Under the pieces are notes generated by a model. That model was not told the origin of the DNA. It saw only the letters and a program-made list of their open reading frames with translations, and did not search any database. Below are positions 1 through 6,648 of a stretch of 9,594 bases of DNA, one piece after another. Position numbers and translations under genes: made by a program. Each line of letters opens with the position of its first letter. Within the stretch, counting starts at the first letter, position 1. The stretch is from NCBI GenBank assembly GCA_028696755.1, contig JAQVGK010000095.1, positions 1-9,594 of the forward strand, in the 5' to 3' direction. This DNA is from Bacteroidales bacterium (GTDB lineage: Bacteria > Bacteroidota > Bacteroidia > Bacteroidales > ML635J-15).

Positions 1-321
1 AGGGCAGTTGATAATTTAAAAATTAGACCGGAATTCCTTTTGATAGATGGAAATCGTTTTAGGAAATATCCAAACATACCTCATAAATGTATTATTAAGG
101 GAGATTCTCTTTATTTGTCTATTGCAGCAGCCTCTGTTCTTGCAAAAACTTATCGGGATGATTTTATGATGAATGCACATTGCGAATTTCCAAATTATGG
201 ATGGGATAAAAATAAGGGTTATCCAACCGAATTTCACAGGAATGCAATTTCGACGCATGGTGTCACAAAATATCATCGATTAAGTTATCGCCTTACTGAT
301 ACTCAGCTAAAGTTGTTTTAA
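1..321 (+). CDS. rnhB: Ribonuclease HII, C-terminal part (5' end outside window)
   Basis: RNase HII cuts the RNA strand of RNA-DNA hybrids and starts removal of single ribonucleotides from DNA in the cytoplasm. The reading frame is open from base 1 to a TAA at 319-321 and gives 106 residues, about half of the usual 200, so the N-terminus with the first catalytic Asp-Glu pair lies upstream of the window. Seen here are the conserved LIDGN motif (Asp codon at 46-48), the IKGDS motif (Asp codon at 103-105), the helix SIAAASVLAKTYRD, and the family-typical KGYPTEFHR and HGVTKYHR segments. The two Asp match the remaining metal-binding acids of the family. An internal TTG at 40 is in frame but would cut the fold, so it is not the start. 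No clear terminator follows; the 251-nt gap to the toxin gene begins directly after the stop. Identification is secure. Confidence 0.95.
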   Translation, partial: RAVDNLKIRPEFLLIDGNRFRKYPNIPHKCIIKGDSLYLSIAAASVLAKTYRDDFMMNAHCEFPNYGWDKNKGYPTEFHRNAISTHGVTKYHRLSYRLTDTQLKLF

Positions 322-485
322 AGTTCCCGTTAAATAGCCAACATGTCGACCAACGTTTACCAAGAGGAGGTTGAGGGGTGCTACTAGAGCGTGCAATAGC
401 GAGCCTTAGAATGTGTACATACTTTGGTGCACCACATAACATCGCATTTAACCCGCAAATACAATGGGCATTTGAGGGGAAAACT
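322..485. other. GC-richer non-coding block with palindromes and inverted repeats
   Basis: This stretch between rnhB and the toxin gene has no convincing ORF. By hand count, 321-480 is about 46% G+C, well above the neighbouring DNA. It holds a perfect 10-bp palindrome TGGTGCACCA (425-434) and the shorter palindromes ACATGT (341-346), GTCGAC (345-350) and AACGTT (352-357). It also has a 7-bp inverted pair GTTAAAT (329-335) / ATTTAAC (446-452), a second pair AGAATGT (408-414) / ACATTCT (487-493), and CAAAT (456-460) / ATTTG (470-474). The composition and symmetry suggest a mobile-element remnant, a cassette recombination site or a structured RNA. The GTT/AAC boxes are in the wrong order for a classical attC site. 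The functional class is undetermined. Confidence 0.5.
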
Positions 486-517
486 AACATTCTGAAATAA
501 GCAAATAATATTTTATT

Positions 518-568
518 CAACTTTATAGTTGTTAATTCTTATAATTATACTATATTTGCAACTTTATA
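518..568. repeat. 10-bp direct repeat flanking the toxin promoter, candidate operator
   Basis: CAACTTTATA occurs exactly at 518-527 and again at 559-568, with starts 41 bp apart (about four helical turns). The first copy belongs to the small inverted repeat CAACT-TTAT-AGTTG (518-531), which overlaps the -33 element. The second copy sits just after the -7 element, at the expected transcription start. This is the arrangement expected of a repressor site, and the downstream antitoxin has an MqsA-like helix-turn-helix. The repeat is seen directly; its role in autoregulation is inferred. Confidence 0.5.
529..558 (+). promoter_or_regulatory. Bacteroidota-type promoter of the toxin-antitoxin operon
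   Basis: TTG at 529-531 is followed after exactly 19 nt by TATATTTG (551-558), which fits the Bacteroidota sigma-ABfr consensus TTTG-19-TAnnTTTG in spacing and -7 sequence. Transcription would start around 563-566, leaving a leader of only about 8-10 nt before the ATG at 573. No Shine-Dalgarno sequence is visible, as is common in this phylum. Confidence 0.7.
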
Positions 569-572
569 ACAA

Positions 573-926
573 ATGGCAACACAAAAGGAAATAGAACAAT
601 ATCTGACGGATCTGAAGCAAAAAATTAAAATCTTTGGTATTTTGATTTGGGATGATAGAGGTAAGAACCGTCAAGCTTTGCTTGATTTGGAGATTACTCC
701 TAACCAACGTGTTGAAGAGATTTTAAAATTGTCAGTTGAGAATTACGTTGAAGGCCCATTAGATGAAAAAATGCATGGAATTTTACCTATGTGGGTTTTC
801 GGGATTATGCTAAAAAGTAAAGAGATTTATGTTAAAGTTAGTATGGGGGTTGAAAATAATCAAGCAGTTTGTATTTCTTTTCATGTTGCGGAATTTATAA
901 TGTTGTTTCCGTTTAAAACAAAATAA
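573..926 (+). CDS. MqsR-like toxin of a type II toxin-antitoxin system
   Basis: This is a 117-residue protein. Its middle and C-terminal parts follow the pattern of MqsR, a RelE-fold mRNA endonuclease that E. coli carries with the antitoxin MqsA. Matching landmarks are ALLDLEI (35-41) with MqsR ALLNADEL, VENYVEGPL (55-63) with the ESDFYKSM region, MWVFG (73-77) with the IWQDVY region, EIYVKV (84-89) with QVYLKI, and AVCISFH (98-104) with VLIVSFK. Tyr86 would correspond to MqsR Tyr81, while the MqsR catalytic Lys and Gln are not conserved position by position. It lies 2 nt before the antitoxin gene, the toxin-first order known for mqsRA. The ATG at 573 lies closely behind a good promoter. Family placement is by remembered pattern. 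RNase activity and cut site cannot be read from the sequence. Confidence 0.75.
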   Translation: MATQKEIEQYLTDLKQKIKIFGILIWDDRGKNRQALLDLEITPNQRVEEILKLSVENYVEGPLDEKMHGILPMWVFGIMLKSKEIYVKVSMGVENNQAVCISFHVAEFIMLFPFKTK

Positions 927-928
927 TT

Positions 929-1927
929 ATGAAAAGTCCAATTACAGGTAAAGAGATGCAAATCGTAAAAGAAATACGTAATGCAAGTTTTCGGAAAGAA
1001 GAATTTGAAATTGTTTTTCATGCGTATAAATGTATGGATACAGGAGAATTTTTTGAAGATGATTTATTCGCAAAACTAAATTACAATCAGGTATTGAACA
1101 AGTATCGCGAAAAAAATTCGATACCTTTTCCAGAGCAAATAATTGCGATACGTGAAAAGTATGGTGTATCTGCGATAAAAATGTCAGAGATTCTTGGATT
1201 TGGAGTAAACACGTATCGCCAATACGAAGCTGGAGAAGTTCCAAGTTCGTCGAATTCGATGTTGATTAACCTAATTGCAGATACTCACGAGTTTAAAAAA
1301 GCGATCGAAAGCAATAAAAAGCTAGACAATAGCTTTAAAATTAAAACTATTAAGAGAATTGAGCATCTTCTCGAAGAGAGTAGAAACAGTAAGCAGGAGC
1401 GTTATATACAGCAATATTTAACAGGAAGTTGTATGCCCGATTCTTTTACGGGATATAAAACTCCAGATATTAAAAAACTGGCAAATATGATTATCTATTT
1501 TGCAGAAAAAACTCAAGCATGGAAGACAAAGCTTAACAAATTACTTTTCTATTCCGATTTTGGAATGTTTAAAACTTTTGGTCAGTCAATAAGCGGGTTC
1601 AGATATGCCGCCATAGACTTGGGTCCTGTCCCAAATAACTTTAACAGTTTATATGATTTTTTAAATAAGGAAAACAAAATTTCGATTGAATACACCTATT
1701 TTACAGATGGAGTTGGTGAGTTAATAAAAAAATCGAAAATGGAGTTTTATCCTCAATTATTAAGCTCAGAAGAAATCGAAGTGATGGATAAAGTTTTGGC
1801 AAAATTCAGCAATACTTCAACAAAAGACATAATCGAAATCAGTCACAACGAAAAAGCATGGATTGAGAATATAGCTGCAAAGTCTTTAATAGATTATAAA
1901 TTCGGGTTTGAATTAAAGGCAATGTGA
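929..1927 (+). CDS. Antitoxin with MqsA-like HTH and C-terminal Panacea (SocA-like, DUF4065) domain
   Basis: This 332-residue protein has two halves. Residues 1-50 resemble the zinc-binding N-terminus of MqsA/YgiT, but three of the four usual cysteines are replaced (Ser3, Thr6, Thr38; Cys35 remains). Residues 68-117 form a helix-turn-helix of the MqsA/Xre type, with the motif EILGFGVNTYRQYEAGE (87-103), which would bind the operon's own promoter. A charged helical linker (about 120-165) leads to a Panacea-like domain at about 178-315, recognisable by KLNKLLFYSDF (201-211), SGFRYAAIDLGPVPNNF (222-238) and the final NEKAW (307-311). Panacea domains are known antitoxin modules that neutralise many unrelated toxins. 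The gene follows the toxin by 2 nt and is surely co-transcribed. It converges on the next lipoprotein gene with a 16-nt gap. Domain calls are confident; neutralisation of this toxin is inferred. Confidence 0.85.
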   Translation: MKSPITGKEMQIVKEIRNASFRKEEFEIVFHAYKCMDTGEFFEDDLFAKLNYNQVLNKYREKNSIPFPEQIIAIREKYGVSAIKMSEILGFGVNTYRQYEAGEVPSSSNSMLINLIADTHEFKKAIESNKKLDNSFKIKTIKRIEHLLEESRNSKQERYIQQYLTGSCMPDSFTGYKTPDIKKLANMIIYFAEKTQAWKTKLNKLLFYSDFGMFKTFGQSISGFRYAAIDLGPVPNNFNSLYDFLNKENKISIEYTYFTDGVGELIKKSKMEFYPQLLSSEEIEVMDKVLAKFSNTSTKDIIEISHNEKAWIENIAAKSLIDYKFGFELKAM

Positions 1928-1943
1928 TATTCTAATCACTACC

Positions 1944-2378
1944 CTAATCCAATGGATTATCAGTTAGCCAATCGCTTTTTACTTTTCTCCAGATTCTTTG
2001 ATTGTCAACTACATCAGTAGCAGCAGTGTACAAGGTTAGTTTTTTATTTGTAAACTCAAGAATTTCGTTTGCAAATTCCGAACCTCCCGACATAGTTTTT
2101 AAATAACCGTCGATTACGTCATAAGAACCTAGAAATCCAAATGTTGTGTCTGTGTCGGTTACAACAAAAATTACTACAGCATCAGTAGTGCCTGCACCTG
2201 GATAAATATCGTTTGTTTCCATAAACAACATTGTTCTAGTTTCAGTGTCGGATACTTCGGTTGTCCATGCTCCTAAAAGGTTGGCTTTGTCGAGTTTTGC
2301 AACATCTTTTTTACAGCCTGAAAACATTGCTACTGCAATCAGAAATGCACTGATAATAAAAATTTGATTCTTTTTCAT
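1944..2378 (-). CDS. Small lipoprotein, possibly lipocalin-like
   Basis: This is a 144-residue protein with a type II signal peptide: basic MKKN, a hydrophobic stretch (about 6-19) and the lipobox FSGC, so Cys22 would be lipidated after cleavage. The mature chain starts CKKD. Early in it, NLLGAWTTEV (33-42) resembles the first strand of small lipocalin-like lipoproteins common in Bacteroidota, where a G-x-W motif opens the barrel. The rest is rich in Thr and Asp and looks like beta structure, ending in an IWRKVKSDW segment (129-137). It is expected to sit in the outer or inner membrane facing the periplasm or surface. It is read toward the antitoxin gene and lies downstream of the LPP20-like gene, but a terminator separates the two. 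No specific function can be assigned; the lipocalin link is weak. Confidence 0.75.
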   Translation of the reverse strand: MKKNQIFIISAFLIAVAMFSGCKKDVAKLDKANLLGAWTTEVSDTETRTMLFMETNDIYPGAGTTDAVVIFVVTDTDTTFGFLGSYDVIDGYLKTMSGGSEFANEILEFTNKKLTLYTAATDVVDNQRIWRKVKSDWLTDNPLD

Positions 2379-2403
2379 ATTTATGAGTTTTGGTTAATAA
2401 GTA

Positions 2404-2411
2404 CAAAATTA
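2404..2411 (-). promoter_or_regulatory. Candidate -7 element for the small lipoprotein gene
   Basis: Read on the minus strand, this is TAATTTTG, a match to TAnnTTTG. It lies 25 nt before the ATG, which allows a leader of about 20 nt. No clear TTG is found 19 nt upstream, where the T-tract of the preceding terminator lies, so the -33 part is unsupported. Confidence 0.45.
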
Positions 2412-2421
2412 TAAAAATTGC

Positions 2422-2445
2422 AAAAAAAAAGAGGCTTTCGCCTCT
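2422..2445 (-). terminator. Rho-independent terminator after the LPP20-like lipoprotein gene
   Basis: On the minus strand, AGAGGC-GAAA-GCCTCT forms a 6-bp stem with a GNRA tetraloop (2430-2445) and is followed by an unbroken run of T (2422-2430 on the plus strand is all A). It lies 21 nt after the stop of the upstream gene and separates its transcript from the next lipoprotein gene. Confidence 0.9.
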
Positions 2446-2466
2446 AATTTATTTTCTTTCTTTTGA

Positions 2467-3057
2467 CTAGTAACCACCTTCTTTTTCGAGCTTTTCCATT
2501 TCTTCGTTGAAAATCTGCTCGAATTTCATTTTGTCGTAATCCACGCGAAGCTTCTGATCTTTAGAGATTCCGCTGTTGATACCGTTAAGCATAGTTTCTT
2601 TGTCGATTTCGATTGCAACATAAGTTGTGTACTTGCCTGTTTCTTCCTGGAAATTTCTTTCGCAAACAATAGCAATATCAACTAGGGTTTGGTTAACAAC
2701 TTCTCTGGTTAAGTTTTCGAACTTCTGTTCAAAATCAGAGTTTCCATTAACTTCGGTTTCGTTAACATAACGATCGGTAACAGATTTGATTTTGGTGTTA
2801 ATTAAACCAGCGATTTTTTGTTTTGCTGCTGCGAGAGCTTTTTCTCTCGATAGGCTCATGTCCTGTGAGGTTGCACTTGCATCGGCTCTGAAGTAATTTT
2901 TATCCGAACGACCTTCTTCCTTACATGGGATTGTTATTTCTTTCGGTTTGTTTCCAGCTCCGCCAATGTCTTTTGTCTTTTTGCATGATGTAAACGCTAC
3001 TGCGGTTCCTAAAACTGCGATTACTAAAAGACTTCTGGTTAAAGTAATTGTTCTCAT
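2467..3057 (-). CDS. LPP20-family-like lipoprotein
   Basis: This is a 196-residue protein with a type II signal peptide: MRTITLTR, a hydrophobic core (about 9-21) and the lipobox FTSC, giving lipidated Cys25 and a mature start CKKTKD. After a short low-complexity linker, residues 58-160 resemble the LPP20 lipoprotein domain: the segment ADASATSQDMSLSREKALAAA (58-78) and a long amphipathic helix, then a conserved-looking Val/Ile strand (TLVDIAIVCERN, 124-135) and TYVAIEIDKE (145-154). In this family such proteins are outer-envelope lipoproteins of poorly known role. Two further cysteines (45 and 132) occur in the mature part. The C-terminus (about 170-193) is strongly charged, mostly Glu and Lys. 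The gene diverges from rnr across a 122-nt AT-rich gap and ends at a strong terminator, so it is probably monocistronic. Confidence 0.75.
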   Translation of the reverse strand: MRTITLTRSLLVIAVLGTAVAFTSCKKTKDIGGAGNKPKEITIPCKEEGRSDKNYFRADASATSQDMSLSREKALAAAKQKIAGLINTKIKSVTDRYVNETEVNGNSDFEQKFENLTREVVNQTLVDIAIVCERNFQEETGKYTTYVAIEIDKETMLNGINSGISKDQKLRVDYDKMKFEQIFNEEMEKLEKEGGY

Positions 3058-3100
3058 GGCATTAAATTTTTAGTTTGGTTATTATTTTTCAAAATTTTGT

Positions 3101-3129
3101 TAAAAATACATTTTTTTAATTAACTTCAA
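3101..3129 (-). promoter_or_regulatory. Weak candidate promoter for the LPP20-like gene
   Basis: On the minus strand, TTG (3129-3127) is followed after 18 nt by TATTTTTA (3108-3101), one base off TAnnTTTG. The spacing and AT-rich setting fit, but such matches are frequent in DNA this AT-rich. I found no convincing promoter for rnr on the other strand of the same gap. Confidence 0.3.
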
Positions 3130-3179
3130 CATTTTAATTTTATAAATGTTTAAAGGGGTTTTACAAAATAAATGCCAAA

Positions 3180-5333
3180 ATGGGAAAGTCAAAAAAATCA
3201 AATCAAAAAAGTGCTACAAACTCTACTTTTAACAAGAAAACTTTAACATCGGGAATACTTTCATTGTTTAGTTCTTCGCCGCAAAAGGAGTTGAATTACA
3301 AGCAAGTTTCGTCGATGCTTGGGGTAAGCGAAGGAAACGACCGCGAGCTGGTGGTAAAAGTTCTTAACGAACTTGTTAGTGCTGGTAGTTTAAAAGAAGT
3401 AAGCAAAGGGAAGTACAAACTTAAGTCGAAAACTGGATATATCACTGGAACTGTTGATATGAATAAGACCGGAAATGCCTTTGTTGTGAGTGAAGATATT
3501 TCGGAAGATATTTATATCCCTTTCACAAATCTTAATTCGGCAATGCATGGCGATACTGTAAAAGTGAGCTTGTATGCTTTACGAAAAGGAACCCGCATCG
3601 AAGGCGAAGTTGTAGAAATTATTAAGAGAGCAAGTTTAACATTTGTTGGAACTGTTGAAAAGTCTGGATCCTATGCATTTCTTGTTCCTGATAGCTTAAA
3701 AATGCCTTACGATATTTTTATTCCAGGAGATAATTTAAACGGAGCCAAAGATGGCGAAAAAGTATTGGTCGAGATTACCGAATGGCATAAGAAGAATAAA
3801 AATCCTACCGGTAAAGTTGTTGAAGTTTTGGGTAAACCAGGCGACAATGAAGTAGAGATGCATGCAATTTTAGCAGAGTTTGGTTTGCCTTATCGTTTTC
3901 CAGAAGAAATAAATCGTGCTGCTGAGAAAATTCCTGAAAAGATTACGCAATATGATTATGAAACGCGTGAAGATTTTCGTAATACCACAACATTTACTAT
4001 TGATCCTTTTGATGCAAAAGATTTTGACGACGCTCTTTCCATTTCATTTTTAAAAGATGGAAACTATGAAATCGGTGTTCATATTGCGGATGTTTCTAAC
4101 TATGTGCTCGAAAATACCGATCTTGATAAGGAGGCTTTCCAAAGAGCAACTTCGGTTTATTTGGTGGACAGAGTTGTGCCCATGTTACCAGAGAGATTAT
4201 CAAACTTTTTGTGTTCCCTACGACCTAACGAAGATAAGCTGTGTTTCTCGGTAGTCTTTAAAATGAATGATAAAGCAGAAGTGCTGGATTATAGAATTGT
4301 TAAAACCATCATTAATTCGGATCGTCGATTTAGCTACGAGGAAGCTCAGGAAATTCTCGACTCGGGAACAGGCGATCTCGCAAATGAATTAAAAATCTTT
4401 AATAATCTTGCAAAAATTCTAAGAGCCGAGAGATTTAAAAAAGGTGCATTTAATTTCGAGCATTCAGAAGTTAAATTCACATTAAACGAAAATTCTGTTC
4501 CAACTGGAGTTTATTTTAAGAAATCTGGCGAATCAAATAATTTGATTGAAGAATTTATGCTGTTAGCAAATCGAAAAGCTGCTGAAATTTACGGTAAGAT
4601 TAAACCTCCAAAAGATATGCTTTATCGAGTTCATGCCGAGCCAAATCAGGATAAGCTGGCAAGTTTTTCTAGCTTTGTCGAAAGATTTGGTTATGCTGTT
4701 GATACCTCAAATAATATTGCATTAGCTAAATCGATGAATAATATTGTTACTGAAATTAACGGAAAACCCGAGCAAAACATTATCGAAAATCTTGCTGTAA
4801 GGGCAATGTCAAAAGCAATTTATACGTCAAAAAATATTGGTCATTACGGTTTAGCATTTGATTACTACACTCATTTTACTTCTCCGATACGTCGTTATCC
4901 TGATGTGATTGTTCATAGATTATTGTTCGAGTATCTGCGTAAGAGAAAGCCCGATACAACAGATTTGGAATCGATGGCAAAACACTGCTCTTACCAAGAG
5001 CAACAGGCTAGTTTGGCCGAGAGAGCATCGATAAAGTATAAACAAGTTGAGTTTATGCAGGATAAGATTGGGCAGATTTTCGAGGGAGTAATTTCTGGAG
5101 TTACCGAGTGGGGATTTTTTGTAGAACTTAAAGAAAATGCTTGCGAAGGACTGGTTCACATGCGTACTTTGAACGATGATTTTTATGTTTATACTGCCGA
5201 GGATTATTGCATAAAGGGCACTTATACCGGCAAATGTTATCAACTTGGCTCGGTAGTGAGTGTAAAAATTGTAAACGTTAACCTGCAGAAAAAGCAGATT
5301 GATTTTGAGCTTTCTTATCTCGAACTCAAATAA
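3180..5333 (+). CDS. rnr: Ribonuclease R, 3'-5' exoribonuclease (RNB family)
   Basis: RNase R degrades structured RNA processively from the 3' end and acts in mRNA decay, rRNA quality control and tmRNA-linked turnover. The 717 residues show the usual order: a winged-helix N-terminal domain (about 22-82), two cold-shock-type OB domains (about 85-150 and 153-217), the RNB catalytic domain (about 255-590) and a C-terminal S1 domain (about 632-712). The active-site segment TIDPFDAKDFDDA (273-285) keeps the metal-binding Asp275, Asp281, Asp283 and Asp284. The RNB signature HFTSPIRRYPDVIVHR (565-580) is intact. The protein ends just after the S1 domain and lacks the long lysine-rich tail of E. coli RNase R (813 aa); basic residues are instead at the N-terminus. 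The ATG at 3172 is out of frame, so 3180 is the start. The alanine dehydrogenase gene follows after 51 nt with no visible terminator. Confidence 0.96.
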   Translation: MGKSKKSNQKSATNSTFNKKTLTSGILSLFSSSPQKELNYKQVSSMLGVSEGNDRELVVKVLNELVSAGSLKEVSKGKYKLKSKTGYITGTVDMNKTGNAFVVSEDISEDIYIPFTNLNSAMHGDTVKVSLYALRKGTRIEGEVVEIIKRASLTFVGTVEKSGSYAFLVPDSLKMPYDIFIPGDNLNGAKDGEKVLVEITEWHKKNKNPTGKVVEVLGKPGDNEVEMHAILAEFGLPYRFPEEINRAAEKIPEKITQYDYETREDFRNTTTFTIDPFDAKDFDDALSISFLKDGNYEIGVHIADVSNYVLENTDLDKEAFQRATSVYLVDRVVPMLPERLSNFLCSLRPNEDKLCFSVVFKMNDKAEVLDYRIVKTIINSDRRFSYEEAQEILDSGTGDLANELKIFNNLAKILRAERFKKGAFNFEHSEVKFTLNENSVPTGVYFKKSGESNNLIEEFMLLANRKAAEIYGKIKPPKDMLYRVHAEPNQDKLASFSSFVERFGYAVDTSNNIALAKSMNNIVTEINGKPEQNIIENLAVRAMSKAIYTSKNIGHYGLAFDYYTHFTSPIRRYPDVIVHRLLFEYLRKRKPDTTDLESMAKHCSYQEQQASLAERASIKYKQVEFMQDKIGQIFEGVISGVTEWGFFVELKENACEGLVHMRTLNDDFYVYTAEDYCIKGTYTGKCYQLGSVVSVKIVNVNLQKKQIDFELSYLELK

Positions 5334-5384
5334 AATTTTCTGTCAAGTTTAAAAATTGAGTATTTTTATAAAAATTTGATATCG

Positions 5385-6602
5385 ATGACTTCAACACAAA
5401 AATCAGGTGCATTTCTAAGCAGTTCGGTATTTATGCCTCAGGAAGAAATGCTTGAGGTGATGACAGAAAAGAAAAGCTTTAAAATTGGTGTTCCTGCCGA
5501 CAACAGTGGGGTCGAACACCGTATCCCGCTTGCTCCGCTAGCGGTCGAAACCTTGGTTAACGAAGGATTTGAGGTGTATATTCAAGAAGGTGCTGGCAAA
5601 GGATCTAATTTTACAGACAAACAGTTTGCAGACTATGGAGCACATATTTCATCAGACATCTCTGAGGTTTTAAATAGTGATATAGTTTTAAAGATTTTCC
5701 CTTTAAGTATAGAAGAAATTGATGTGATGAGAGGAAATCAACTGGTGATAACATCATTACACTCAAACTGTCAGGAGAAAGAGTATTTTCTTAAGCTGAT
5801 GCAAAAGAAAATAACAGCACTTGCTTTTGATACAATGCGCGATAGTAATGGATTGAATCCAATCGTTAAGTCGATGAGTGAAATTGCCGGGCGCTCGTCA
5901 ATTTTAATAGCATCCGAATATTTAAGCAATATTCATAAGGGAAAAGGCGAGATGCTTGGTGGTGTAACAGGGGTTTCTCCAACCGAAGTTGTTATTATAG
6001 GTGCAGGTACCGCTGGAACTTATGCTGCACAAACCGCTCATGCTTTAGGTGCTTTGGTAAAAGTATTCGACAATTCTGTCGCAAAGCTCGATAATCTGCA
6101 ACGACACATGGGTACGAAGGTATTTACCAGCACTATACATTCCAAAGTATTAATGTCGGCACTTAAAACTGCTGACGTGGTTATTGGTGCACTGAGAATC
6201 TACAATAAACGTCCAAACATCGTTATTACCGAAGAAATGGTAATGCAGATGAAGAAAAATTCTGTAATTGTAGATATTAGCATCGATCAGGGGGGTATTT
6301 TCGAGACAGGAAAGCCTACAACACACAAAAACCCAGTGTACAACAAGCATGGTGTGATTCATTATTGTGTTCCTAATATTGCATCCCGTGTAGCACGAAC
6401 AGCATCTTATGCTATAAGCAACATATTGGCTGCCGAGATATTAAAGATTCAAACTTCGGGGAGTATGACTCAATATCTTAAAGCCAATCCAGGTATAAGG
6501 CCCGGTGTTTATATTTATAATGGAATACTCACAGATGAAAATATTGGGATAATTCATGGGATATTTTCGAAAGATATCGACTTGCTGTTAGCAGCTATGT
6601 AA
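5385..6602 (+). CDS. ald: Alanine dehydrogenase family protein
   Basis: Alanine dehydrogenase interconverts L-alanine and pyruvate plus ammonia with NAD(H). From the ATG at 5385 it has 405 residues; an in-frame TTG at 5376 would add three and is less likely. Numbered from that ATG, the family's key residues are present: Arg46 in EHRIPLAP, Lys103 in DIVLKIF, His126 in TSLHSN and Asp301 in DISIDQGG, which match the substrate-binding Arg, Lys and His and the catalytic Asp of known enzymes. The Rossmann motif GAGTAGTYAA (206-215) is followed by Asp229, which would bind the NAD ribose. It is longer than the usual 370 residues, with about 30 extra N-terminal residues. The segment around 327-341 (CVPNIASRVARTASY) departs from the usual CVANMPGAVPRTS. 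Both traits may mark a Bacteroidota subgroup, so the exact substrate is less sure than the fold. A strong terminator follows. Confidence 0.87.
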   Translation: MTSTQKSGAFLSSSVFMPQEEMLEVMTEKKSFKIGVPADNSGVEHRIPLAPLAVETLVNEGFEVYIQEGAGKGSNFTDKQFADYGAHISSDISEVLNSDIVLKIFPLSIEEIDVMRGNQLVITSLHSNCQEKEYFLKLMQKKITALAFDTMRDSNGLNPIVKSMSEIAGRSSILIASEYLSNIHKGKGEMLGGVTGVSPTEVVIIGAGTAGTYAAQTAHALGALVKVFDNSVAKLDNLQRHMGTKVFTSTIHSKVLMSALKTADVVIGALRIYNKRPNIVITEEMVMQMKKNSVIVDISIDQGGIFETGKPTTHKNPVYNKHGVIHYCVPNIASRVARTASYAISNILAAEILKIQTSGSMTQYLKANPGIRPGVYIYNGILTDENIGIIHGIFSKDIDLLLAAM

Positions 6603-6603
6603 A

Positions 6604-6633
6604 AAGAAAAAAGCCGGATGACCGGCTTTTTTT
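6604..6633. terminator. Bidirectional rho-independent terminator
   Basis: AAGCCGG (6611-6617), loop ATGA and CCGGCTT (6622-6628) form a GC-rich stem, preceded by an A-rich stretch and followed by T to 6633. The A and T tracts make it usable on both strands: it ends the alanine dehydrogenase transcript (stop at 6602) and the minus-strand gene whose stop is at 6649. Confidence 0.92.
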
Positions 6634-6648
6634 ATGTTTCATCAAGAA

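Noticed and set aside
329..452. Classical integron attC site
   Set aside because: Boxes resembling GTTRRRY (329-335) and RYYYAAC (446-452) are present, but in the order opposite to a true attC, and no inner L boxes or integrase gene are seen.
293..520. Open frame of 75 codons on the minus strand in the gap before the toxin gene
   Set aside because: It overlaps the end of rnhB and the AT-rich promoter, has no upstream signal or recognisable protein pattern, and runs through a palindrome-rich block; most likely chance.
942..1244. 100-codon open frame antisense to the antitoxin gene
   Set aside because: The plus-strand frame has clear domains; the reverse frame has no family pattern and is a shadow.
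1924..1939. Terminator between the antitoxin and the converging lipoprotein gene
   Set aside because: GTGAT/ATCAC gives only a 5-bp AT-rich stem that overlaps the antitoxin stop codon and has no T-tract on either strand.
5371..5378. Promoter for the alanine dehydrogenase gene ending in TTTG
   Set aside because: The 8-mer reads AAAATTTG without the TA at the required position and has no TTG at the right distance, so it does not meet the consensus.
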